64,000 bases of DNA from Archilochus colubris (taxonomy: Eukaryota > Chordata > Aves > Apodiformes > Trochilidae): assembly GCA_023079485.1 (NCBI GenBank), contig CM041092.1, positions 9,189,127 to 9,253,126 on the forward strand, written 5' to 3'. Position 1 is the stretch's first letter; the number at the start of each line of letters is the position of its first letter. The translations under genes were made by a program, and so were the position numbers. A model generated the notes under the pieces. The model did no database searches, was not told where the DNA came from, and worked only from the letters and a program-made list of their open reading frames with translations. Shown here piece after piece: positions 14,347-24,460 of this stretch.

Positions 14347-14619
14347 CAGGCATATATTGAGTCCTATCCTGCATTTGTGTGAAGCAAACTATTGAGCCCA
14401 CAGCACAGTAGCCAGGGCTGACTGGACCAACAAAACCTGACTCCATTTATTGTCTTTTGTTGTGGTGTGCCAGGAATGCAGGAGATGGAGTTATTCTGAA
14501 CCAGGGCTGGCTCTGCAGATGGCTTTGTACTCCCAGGACCTGTGGATTGCTGAAAACTGGTGCGGCTCTGATCTCCAGCTTTAGAGATTTTTCTTCCTTC
14601 TAGGGCTATTTAAAATGGT

Positions 14620-15000
14620 CACAGAATGATTTCAATAACTCTGTGGCAAATAATAAATTCTGTGAATTTGTAATTAGCTTGCTACCCTTACATAAGCCCA
14701 AATTGGATTAATTCGCTATTCTCTTACCCAAAATACAGGTCCAAAGAAGGATTTCTGGCAAATGTGAAAAGCAGATCTATTCTAGTACTTGGCTTACTCA
14801 GAAATCATTATAAAACCTTTAACATGAATGCTTTACACTGACAAAAATTAGTACAAATTTAATTCTGTTGTTTAACTAAAAGGGTTACTGAGGCTCCTGT
14901 GTATCTATATTAATTTTTATTTTATTTAACTGACGGAAAAAAATTTAATGCACAAATATTTTTCTGTGGTTTGTCCTAAATGAAAGAATCTTTGCAGAAT
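14620..15000. promoter_or_regulatory. AT-rich conserved-looking block
   Basis: CpG-poor with TGTAATTAGC, GGATTAATTCGC and TATTAATTTTTATTT strings resembling homeodomain sites. Candidate regulatory element by appearance only. Confidence 0.22.
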
Positions 15001-15099
15001 CAGAAGCATAGAAAGAATTGCAGCTGATCACTGCTGTCCTGGCAAGCACAGGAGCTGCCTCTTGGAGACAATTAAAGCACCAGCAGTAGAGATACAAAA

Positions 15100-15215
15100 G
15101 ATAACAGAGAGTTTTAGGGCTGGATTAATGCTACCTTTACTCTGCGGGATCCAAAGGGTTGGGCCAAATGACTCAAGAAGTTGTATCCAGGTCCATCTTC
15201 TTGATTCTATACACA
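15100..15215 (+). mobile_element. Possible degraded CR1 3' end
   Basis: GTTGGGCCAAATGACTCAAG, then CCAGGTCCATCTTC and a GATTCTATAC end, resemble the final segment of old CR1 copies. The match is weak and could be chance. Confidence 0.3.
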
Positions 15216-15340
15216 GGGAAGGGTCAAATTTATTTTTAGAGCTTGAATTCTCCTTGCAAGTGCATTCTAAATTAAATAAAACTCCTAGATTCCTGGAAAT
15301 AGATCCTGAAGCCCTGATTTACTTATAGCTTCACAGACTC

Positions 15341-15380
15341 AAAATTCCTACTGATTTCAAGGACAATTTTGCCAGACAGA
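15341..15380 (+). repeat. Possible palindromic-repeat fragment, copy 3
   Basis: CTGATTTCAAGGACAATTTTGCC matches one arm of the CATTGA/TCAATGG family loosely. Weak. Confidence 0.25.
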
Positions 15381-16509
15381 AAAATGCTAAATTCAGTGCT
15401 CAGGATCACTGCTGTTATTTAGAAAGAACCCAAAATAAAGGAGATCTTTAAAAAAACCACAAATAGGATTTGGCCCCTGATACATAGTCATAACAACAAT
15501 GATGTCATTCATGTTCAGTCATGTACATGTTTTCATAAATCATTCTTAATGATTTCTTTGATATATAGAAGAGCTTGAAGCCTGACAGGCAACTGCAATT
15601 TTAAATAAAGCTTTCAAGTAACTTTTCGAGCTCAGGATGGCAAAACCAACTGCCTGAGTAATGTGTATCTAAGCACAAAAATCCACAGCAAAGGCAGAAG
15701 CACGGGCTGGATGCTGCTGTCAGCATTACCACTGATCTGGAGATGGGGTAAACCAGTATACAAGGAGAGGAAAGCCATGCTGTCTGCATTCACCTTCCTG
15801 TTCAGCAGTGAAACCAGCAGAGCTAAACTGCTTTAAACCAGCTTCCCATTCAGGACACTGCTTTCCAAGCAAGTTCTGTGGTGGGATTCAGGGGGCAGCA
15901 AGGGAAGCACCCAGGAATTTCAAGCAGTGGTCAAGAGTTAGTGGATTAAAGGGGATCTGCAGGATCCTGAATCTTTCTACAGCACCCTGGGTTTCACTCT
16001 TTTGGGGGAAAATCTTACACCTATGCTACTAGCCTCCCTGGGAAGTTAGAGCTTGTCCCTGCCCTGTGATTCCCCTCACTGCATTGCCACCAGGCAATGA
16101 CCCTGGGTGGGAGGATCAGGTGCTTGGCTCTTCTGACTGCAGCTGCACCTTCACCTGGATGCTCAGAGAGGTACAAATATGCAAGGCACAGAGAGAGGAG
16201 TGCTCCACTTTCTGCTGGCACACCTACATGCCTATTATTTTTGCCAGGATTTATCCTACCTACAGCAATATTCAGGCCGCTAATCTATTGTTGTAGCTCA
16301 GGCTAAGCTGATGCTCGTTTTTAAATGAAATCCTCAGGTGAAATTTGGCAAATTCACCTGTGGCATGTGCATGTGGTTTGTCTCTGCTTGCAATCTTGTG
16401 TATGTGTGCACCTTAGTGCAGCACAGCTCCCCTGACCTCTGGCTGGTGGGGTTTTATTCCTGACAGGCTAGATATGAATAAAATCATATGGAGCTGTGTT
16501 TTTTACGGT

Positions 16510-16590
16510 CCAGCCTTCTGAGTCCCATCCTGCTGCCATTGAAATCAATGGCAAAACTCCCAACTTCACTAGTCCTATCAGATTAGCTTT
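16510..16590. repeat. Ancient palindromic interspersed repeat, copy 4
   Basis: CCATTGAAATCAATGG (16536-16551) is a perfect 7-bp inverted repeat around AA, followed by CAAAACTCCC. It has the same core as copies 1 and 2. Confidence 0.55.
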
Positions 16591-16659
16591 GTTCCACAGA
16601 CTGAAACAATCTAATAGATACCAGGTGTCCTCTATAGAGCTTGTGTGGTCTACCAGTAA

Positions 16660-18640
16660 GTGGAACATATTTTAAAAAGTCAAATATGAAACAGCTACAT
16701 CACAGAACCTGTAATAACCCCAAACTGGTATTATTATCTATGGAAGACATGACCAGTATCTAAGATGTGACTCAATATATATTTATATGATGCATCCTAT
16801 AACAGACATTTTCTGGAGTAAACTCAGCTGCATGTTAAACCACTACAGAAACAGATCCATATTTATGCTCATTTCCACAAGAAAGCATGGCTCTCATGTG
16901 TTTTTACTTAAGGGAGAGAGCCCAAAACAACCTTAAATTGATCCAGAAATCTACTTGAAATATATGACCCCACATGTAAAAAGACATATAGAAGTTAAAG
17001 CCTGAATGTGAAAGCTCTAGGCTGCTGCTCTAACATTTAGCTCCCTTCTTGCTCCAAGCTGTGAACCTCCATTGTGAAATTCCCTACCTGTTTTTCCACA
17101 TTCACAGCCCTTCACCAGCTTCCCCAGAAGCATGAAGGACAGGAGAAGATGACACAGTGACATTAACATCGAGACCTGGGCCGCACCAAGATACCCATCA
17201 CTGTGCAATGGGCATAGGTAGAAAATGTGCAAGAAGTTTCCCAGTGCTATCTCCTGATGGGAGGTCGGCCCTGGAGCTTTGCCCAACTCAGAGACCTGCT
17301 CTGACCAAGAGGAACAGAATTTGCTCTTCCCACTCCAGAGCCTAATGCTGATTCACAGCACCTGCAGAAAGGGGCCTTAGTGAAGCTCCTGCTTGCTTTC
17401 CCAAGGGGAGAACCAGAACATCCCTCCCAGGACCTATCATACAAATGTAGATAGATCAATAATCTAGGAACACACCAATGGGGAAATCCTGAGGAAAAAT
17501 TCAGCCCTTCCCAAGGAACAACAACCAAAAAAAAGATACTGAACCTTTTCCCAATCAAAGTAAAGGTCATCAAGTGTGCTAAGGTTACCCTGGTTTGCTG
17601 AAGGATATCTCCTGGGACCAGCTCTCAGGGCTACTGGCATGCTGGTGTTTGAGGCTTCTGCTCTGCTCTTGTCCTGCAATTCCATGGCTTGGCAGCAGCT
17701 TCCATGGATGTCCCTGACTACAAAGTTGGCCCTGAGCTCTTGCAGACAATACCGGACTCTGATGTGTGAGGAGTTGGAGCCAGGAGTATTCCAAGACAAG
17801 AATTTTTTTCTCCTCTCTGCTAGCATGAGCAAGCTTCACACCAAGCCTCTCTTTTCCATCCAAAGCACTGACTGTTGTCTCCTAAATGTTGATGGGCAAC
17901 ACATGCTTCCCCCCAGCCTGGCCTGATGTGGAGCTCCTTCTCAGCTGGTCTCCAGGTGCTGCTGCAGCATCCCCTAAGAAGAGAGCACTGCAGTACCCGA
18001 GGTGTCAGTCCCAGACAGCATTTCAGAGTTGAATCTGCCAGTGGAAAGGGCAGATCTGGAAGGAGCAGGTTTGGAAAGGACAGCTTTCTGCAGCAAAACT
18101 GGAGGCAGTGCCTGTCTGCTGAAGTCAAAGGGTACACATTTAATTTTTTTTAATAGCTGCACTGGAGCTTCAGGAAGACACCAAGACCCATGATTCAATT
18201 GGCATTTCATTTGATATCCAAAAATCTAGTGTTGTATCTAGTCTTATCTTTTACCAGCCATCCCCTTTCATTATGGATTCATCTCCTTAAGAGGCTTGAA
18301 TACTTGTACTTTTCCAATAAAGATCTTCCAAAATATATTCAAGGGTAGCTTATTTTAACATTCATCACATTTAACAAGACTTTTACCAGAGCTGAGAGAA
18401 CGCGTAACTAATTGTTGGAAGATCTGGTCAAGTTTATTGTAATGGGTAACTGTCGGGCAATTATGATTTATTTACTCAGTGGGAGATAAGGCACGCATTG
18501 TTCTCTGGAAGGGAAAAAAAAAAAAAAAGAAAAGAAACAAAAAAACTAAAAACGGGACTGATCTTAAAGTTAATATTATTTCCCATGCTTTTTTTTTTTT
18601 TTTTTTTTTTTGTAGCTGAGGGGGTCCACCAGAGCACAGT
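16660..18640. other. Intergenic DNA, no gene seen
   Basis: Ordinary composition; short frames only. An A-rich run at 18,510-18,547 and a T-run at 18,590-18,613 mark the boundary with the CpG-rich domain. Confidence 0.5.
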
Positions 18641-20399
18641 CTACATCGTCTTCCTTCAGTCCAAATCCTGGGGTTTAAGTTTAACCCCAGTCTGTCTCCC
18701 TGGCCCAGCCAGCAGGTGCATTTCCTCCTTCACTTATTTCCATCCTTCTCTGTCCTTCCTGACCCCCAGGTCGATGCAATGCTCGGGTGATCTCTGCCAG
18801 GCGGGTCTGCCCTGCCCTGGCAAACTCTGGAGCTTTGGTAGGGAGCGGGAAGGGCTCTTCCCGCCTGGCAGGGGTGTGCTCTGATGCGGCCGCTGAGCAG
18901 GGGGGCAGCGCCCGTGTTACCCCGGCAGCTCCCGGCGTCGGGGCTGCCTTCCCTTCTGGTGGGACCCCGTTAGTCTCGGAGCCCGACGGCTCCGAGCAGC
19001 CCAACGGAGGATGAGAAAGGGAAAAGGAAAAAAATAACCCCAATTACGCCCCGGCACGCCTGTGCCCCTGCATCACCCTGGCGGGGAGGATCCTTTCTGT
19101 GCTCCTGCCGAGCCCGCTACCACTGCTCCGCCGAATCCCCCCACCACGGCCCCGTCGGCACCAGCATCGCCCTGGGGCGGCCACGGGCCGCAGAAGGCTC
19201 CACTTTGCATCCCTGTCCTCCTAAAATCTCCCCCACCCCCGCAGCCAATAAAGTTTTTATTCGCATCCTCTTTATCCCCGAACTGACGAAGTGACCAAGA
19301 ACAAACAAAGAAACTCTTTTTTAATGTAAGCGTTGCTCACCTGGTGCAGTGCAGATCAAATCTCAGAGCAAGGGACTTCAACTCCCAGCAAAGTCTGGTT
19401 CACCGACTTGCTCAACCGGAAGAAAGAGCTCCATGAGCTAGTTTACATACACTCTTTTAAATCTGTTTCAAAGGCGTTTGATGTAGAGCATGAAGATGCA
19501 CCTTGCGCGCTGCTGTCAACAGCCAGCCCACGGCTGGGGCTCGTGAGCTACGTGTCCAGCTTCACAGCAGAGGGAAAGTTAGAGATTTTATTATTATTAT
19601 TATTTTAACGCAAACCTTTCAAATTTCAGCCCTTCGCCCTTCGGCAAAGATTTTTTCCAAACTTTTAGATTTAATCGGAAACGGTTTGAGCTGTGTTTTA
19701 AACCCCCCCACCGCTCCGCGTTTATTTGTTGTAAAACAAAATAAAAGTTAAGTCGAAGCTGCTTCACCGACAACCTGGAAGCCCGGGGTTTGGAGGAAGA
19801 GGGCGAAGGGGGGCAGGGGGGACGGGAAGGCGTGCTCCGGGCCATGTTCCTGTTGGGACTCTCCTGGAGTGCGACAACTTGAGGGGAGCTCTCCGCCGGG
19901 ACCACCCGCCCCCCCACCTTCCCCTCCACAGGGCTCCGCTGAAGGCTTCGAACTTGGCTGCGGTATTCGAAGTGTGGGGGGGGGGGGGGGCGGCCGGGGT
20001 AAGGCCGATCCCTACAGCCCTTCCCCAGCCGCGATCGGTTCCGGACAAATGCCAGTTTGGCCAGCAGAGCTCCTGCCTCGGCTTAGTCACTTGTTAGCGC
20101 TGCCTCGGAGTCTCCCCGACGGCGAGGGAGAGGTGCGATGCTTGATAACATCCACTATAAACCACTGCCATATGCACTCCCTTAATTCCGGCTTCGCCTC
20201 CAGCACAGCAGGGAGATGCAGAGGAAGCCTGGGGCAGGACCCCCGACACCCATTCCACCCACACCCCCAGAGCCCGGGGCGGACGTGGCGCCCGGTACCC
20301 CGGGGGCAGCGCATCTCACCCCCGGCCGGAGCTGAGACGAGGGCCACCCGGACCCACGGCCCTGCAAGCAGAGGGGAGGGGAGCGGAACCTTCTTGTAA

Positions 20400-20540
20400 A
20401 GCTCCCAGCCGTCGGAGCCCTCAAGATAAACATCATTAGAAATCATTGTAATTTGGATTGTGAAATCTGACCTCTGACCCGCCGGGCTACGTGTCACAAC
20501 CGTGTCTGCTTTGATTCCTCGAAAGGCGGCACAAAGGAAC
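20400..20540. promoter_or_regulatory. Motif-dense candidate enhancer (SOX, DR1, TCF-like)
   Basis: An AT-richer island in CpG-rich DNA contains an ACAATG SOX-type core on the minus strand near 20,443-20,448. It also has a perfect DR1 nuclear-receptor element at 20468-20480 (GGGTCA-G-AGGTCA on the minus strand), CTTTGAT (TCF/LEF type, 20509-20515) and ACAAAG near 20,532. Enhancer status is inferred. Confidence 0.4.
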
Positions 20541-20637
20541 AAGCTCCGTGACAGGAGGCAGAGGGATCTGCTCCCCGGCCCGAGGGGACCGACGGGGGGG
20601 GAACCACGCGTGGCTTTCCCCTCCTCCCTCACGCCTT

Positions 20638-20653
20638 ATTTGCATATGCAAAG
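20638..20653. promoter_or_regulatory. Palindromic double-octamer POU-type site
   Basis: ATTTGCATATGCAAAG contains a perfect 14-bp palindrome (20639-20652) made of two back-to-back octamer halves, TTTGCAT and ATGCAAA. POU-domain dimers bind such arrangements. It lies in GC-rich sequence where a 14-bp AT-rich palindrome is unlikely by chance. Confidence 0.55.
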
Positions 20654-21329
20654 CAGTAGGATGTCGGGCCACCCCCCGTCGGGGGAGGGGGCTGGGGGTT
20701 GTCGTCGGGCCGAGGCAGGGGTCCTGTCAGTGGTTGTGCCTGGTTCTCGGGGTGCTTTGAAAGAAGAAATGAGCTTTCCTGCGTCCTCCCACTAGAAATG
20801 AGAGGCGGTGGGGGGCAGTGAATCGTCTGTTGGGTGTTGGCTGAGATTCAGTCCCCATAAACACACTGCTGCCTCCCGTGAGCCGAGATGGGGGCGAGGA
20901 AGACAACCTTAATTTCCGATGGGGGCGGGGAGTTGTGCGATACCACTTTTCCGCCTGGACTACTTGTCTTGGTCTCCCCCGTCCCACCCGAGGGTCCTGT
21001 TCACCCCTGAGTTCTCTGGACAGGGGCCCTGGTGCTTGTTCCCTGCCTCCCCCCATAGCACGCCTAGTCTGCCTCCGATGGGAAGGATGATGCGGTTCTT
21101 ACCTCGGTGCTCTTTGCAGCCCACTGCGGAGCTGGTGCTGAGCCCCTTGAAAGGGGTGGGGGCCGGGAAGGGGGGGGGGGGAAAAAGGCCGGACTCCCCA
21201 CCTACCAGCCGGAGAATCCCCCGCGGGGCTGTGTGCCTCTGGCACCCCCGGGGGCCAAGGGTCACTCGTGGAGCCAACCAGGGCAGACCTGCTCACCTCC
21301 CCTCATATTCCCCGCTCAGCTGTTCTGGC

Positions 21330-21420
21330 CGAGAAATCCTAAAAGCATAATTACATTAAAAAGTCTGATTTGTTTAAATAATCCTCTTTAGCCTCCCCTT
21401 AATCTGCCCTGTATTTCCTC
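21330..21420. promoter_or_regulatory. AT-rich island with homeodomain/FOX-like sites
   Basis: A CpG-poor patch in CpG-rich DNA holds ATAATTACATT, TTGTTTAAATAAT and CTTAATCTG, which resemble homeodomain, forkhead and OTX-type sites. This is a candidate conserved element by composition only. Confidence 0.3.
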
Positions 21421-23471
21421 CGTCGTCTTTATTCCTGACTTGTCCAGCTCAGCTGAGCTTGGCCGGACACCCCACGGCTGAGGAATCCCCTCTTCATCTC
21501 CCTCCCCCTCCTCCGAAGCCCCCCACCCAGCGGTGACCCCCGCGCCCGGGAGCCTGTCCCCGGCTGCAGGTAGGCAGCGGGCCCAGGGGTCGGTCGGTGG
21601 GGAGGTGGGGAGCCGGGAGCCTCGACAGCCCCCCTCAGCCCAGCTTTAGCATCACCCGTGTCCTGCGGGTGGGGAAATAAGAGCGGGTCGGTGCCCTGTT
21701 CTCTCGGCAGGGCAGGTCCGGATCCAGCTCTCGGGATGGAACATTATCCGATTTTAAAGCAGAGATTACATTTTTCTCCTGCACAGCTCCAGGGGATCTG
21801 CCGAGTGATCTGAGAATGGAGCTGGGGGGTGGGGGTGTCAATCTTTCTCAGTCCCTCCGACAGCAGCAAGTGAAGGGGAAGGGGCTCTGAAGGAACCGGG
21901 CCCTCGCTGGCCACTTTCCCCTCGAGTGCTGCGGCTGGCAGTTTAAAGGACGTTTTCTTCTCCTCGGTGCGGAAAATTTAGGTTTATGTTTCAATCCCAT
22001 GGAAAAAAAGGAAAGGGATAAAGGAAGGCAGAACTTTAGATGGCGCTGTACAACATTTATTTAAACCCTCCGAGTATTCCCGGTTCCTCGGCCTGCAGCG
22101 AGGAGCAGAGCCCTCGGCGGACAGAGAAGGGCTGGGCTGGGCGGGAATGGGGTGGGATGCGCGATGGAGGAGGGATCCTGCAGTGGGTGCTGAGGGCATG
22201 GGTCTCGGCTCTCGCCGGGCTGGGCAACCCGGCCTGCGCCTCCATCCCCGGTGGGTGACAGCTAACTGAGCAGGAATAGTTAAAAAGCAAACAAAAATGG
22301 CAGAGGCCGTCTCCCTCTGCCCCTCCGCTCCCCATTCTCTTTTAGAGATGGAAACCCCCTGATACCTCCGACGGGACGAGCATAGGGAGTGGAGGGGAAG
22401 CAGGAGACTTGATACGAGCTGGGGGTGCTGCTGCTCACCCAACTCCATACCCCGGCCCATCGGGCCCCGCTCCCCCCGGGCATAGCCTCGACGTTGCCCT
22501 GTCCCCCTGCGGGGAAGGGGGGCAAGATGTAGCAGAGAGGCTCCTCTGGCTCGGAGCTCACCTTGGCTCTGGCTTTGCCGGCTGCTCCCCTTCGCCCCGC
22601 CGGCTGCGGGCCTCGAGGAGGGATTCAGAGAATCAGAAAGAAAGAGAAAGGAGAGGAAAAGCAGACAGGCATCCCCGTCAGGGAGCCTGGCCGCTGCTCA
22701 CACGCCCTGGAGGCCCGTCTCTTGCAGGGACAAGGGAGCCCCAGCGCCCGCCCTCGGATCGGAGAAGCCCCACGACATCCCCCCGCTTGAGCCGGGCCCG
22801 GGCAGGGCCGCCTCGACGGCGTGGGGACGAAGAGAGGATTTAAGAGGGCTGGGTGGAAACTTGGAGCTGAGGCGGCAGGCCGGGAACCCCGCTGGCCCTC
22901 TGGCACCCCACGCATCCAACGCACACGGGGCAAAGGGATCGCCATTCCTAAAAGGGGGAAGGGAGTACTGGGGCCGGGAGCGCTCCCAAGGAGCTGCGGC
23001 TCAGCGCCCGGTGCAAAGTATAAACTGCTCCGATCTTCTCGCCGCGTTTTGCCCTGCCCGGGGAGAGCTCCTCGCTGGATACTCAAGTGTGGGTGCAGAG
23101 CCACTCGCAGCGAGGAAAGGAGCTGACAGGAAAATTCCGTTTTCACAATCCCAGAGCTCTAAACGTCCAGACGTTTTCTGCATTTTTTCCTGCAGGAGCT
23201 GGTGACATTATTACCATCATTACGCGTTGCTTTTTAATTTTCTTGTTAAAAAGCGAAATGCGTGAGGTGAGGCATGACCGCAACAGCCAAAGTTTTGTTT
23301 TGTTTTTTTAAGAGGGTAGAAAAAAAGAAAAACAAAAAAGAAAAAATATCCAAGATATTAGACAGGGTTTTAAGCGAGGGACAAACGGTTTAAAAACCGC
23401 TGTATTGATCTATGAAAAACAAAACCTAACTATGCCACCGAAATGGCTCTATATACACAGCATGTTCTCTG

Positions 23472-23524
23472 TGTGTATATATATTTATTTATTATATTTT
23501 TGTGTATACATATATATATACACA
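23472..23524. repeat. TA-rich inverted repeat just beyond the EN1 3' end
   Basis: The arms TGTGTATATATAT (23472-23484) and ATATATATACACA (23512-23524) are perfect 13-bp inverted copies around a 27-nt loop. The loop contains AATAAA hexamers on the minus strand. It may be a TA microsatellite that happens to be symmetrical, or a hairpin near the EN1 transcript end. Confidence 0.7.
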
Positions 23525-23560
23525 AACATCCACTCACTAAAATAAAGAATTACAACCAGC

Positions 23561-24143
23561 CTGGATCCTGAACACAGTCTACACTTTATTCCAGACTACA
23601 GATTTCTGAACATAATAAAATCTTTGGCTTGTAGCGGCGGGTTCAGTCTCGCAGTCTGTGGATCAGAATTTTTTTTTTTTTTTTCCTCGGGGAAGAAAAA
23701 AAACAGACAGAAATTCACACATAAAAAAAATAAGATGAAACGAAGATCAGGAAAGTCGGACATTTACTGCAAAACAAGAGCAAGGGACACTGAGGGAAAA
23801 AAAAAAAAAAGAAGAAGACAAAAAAAAAGAAACCCAAACAGAACAAACAAACGAACAAAAGAGAGGGAAACAGAGACAGAGAGAGAAAGGGAGAGAGAAA
23901 CTGTCCAGCAAATAGAGATCGCTACACATATTTCTTACCTGAAATTAAATATATACAAGGTCATATGCTGTTTGGCTATATAGAGATAATTTTTTTGTAA
24001 GTGTTCATATTTTATTTTATTTTTTTTCTTAATCGGAGTCCTTATACTATGGATAGACAATAGATCTGCTTTTAAATAGCACCTGTCCGCCTCCCGGCCG
24101 GCGGTCCAGCGCCACGGCGCAGGGCTGGGGGGGACGTGCTGCC
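23561..24143 (-). other. EN1: EN1 3' UTR with candidate polyadenylation signals
   Basis: The sequence after the EN1 stop is AU-rich in the sense strand. Two overlapping AATAAA hexamers lie at 24011-24016 and 24016-24021 (proximal). A further one at 23585-23590 is followed by GU-rich sequence and is my preferred distal site. More hexamers lie at 23484-23493. The exact end is inferred, and alternative 3' ends near 23,990 and 23,465 are possible. Poly-A and poly-T stretches at 23,660-23,830 lie inside it. Confidence 0.6.
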
Positions 24144-24460
24144 TCACTCGCTCTCCTCTTTGTCCTGCACGGTGGTGGTGGAGTGGTTGTAGAGTCCCTG
24201 GGCCATGAGGTGCAGCGCCAGCCCGTTCTTGATGCCAGTCGCCTTCTTGATCTTGGCTCGTTTGTTCTGGAACCAGATCTTGATCTGGGACTCGTTGAGG
24301 CTGAGCTCCTGGGCCAGGCTCTGCCGCCGCTGCTCCGTGATGTACCGGTTTGCCTGGAACTCCGCCTTCAGCCGCTGCAGCTGCTCGGCCGTGAACGCCG
24401 TCCGCGGCCTCTTGTCCTCCTTCTCCGTCTTCTTCTTCTTCAGCTTCCTGGTGCGGGGGC
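24144..24460 (-). CDS. EN1: EN1 exon 2, coding part (homeodomain and C-terminus)
   Basis: The acceptor CTGCAG ends at 24461, and the exon opens with GC, completing the glycine codon begun in exon 1. It encodes the lysine-rich linker [10 protein letters not shown], the full 60-residue homeodomain with recognition-helix signature [12 protein letters not shown], the engrailed-specific EH5 segment and a TGA stop at 24146..24144. The homeodomain matches the invariant vertebrate engrailed sequence as I know it. The acceptor has a weak, GT-interrupted polypyrimidine tract and follows a GGTC tetranucleotide repeat, noted separately. Confidence 0.98.

Larger units (their letters stand above)
18640..23400. 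other. CpG-rich 3' flank of EN1, no gene seen
   Basis: About 4.8 kb of CpG-rich sequence continues downstream of EN1. Open frames up to about 180 codons occur on both strands but overlap one another and lack recognisable domains, splice logic or low-complexity-free composition. Extended CpG-rich domains are typical of Polycomb-regulated homeobox loci. A 14-16 bp G-run sits near 19,977-19,991. CpG-poor islands at 20,400-20,530 and 21,330-21,420 stand out. Confidence 0.6.

Noticed and set aside
19869..20632. Frames of 176 and 181 codons on opposite strands in the EN1 3' flank
   Set aside because: Mutually overlapping GC-rich artefacts; the same interval holds a motif cluster that better explains it.
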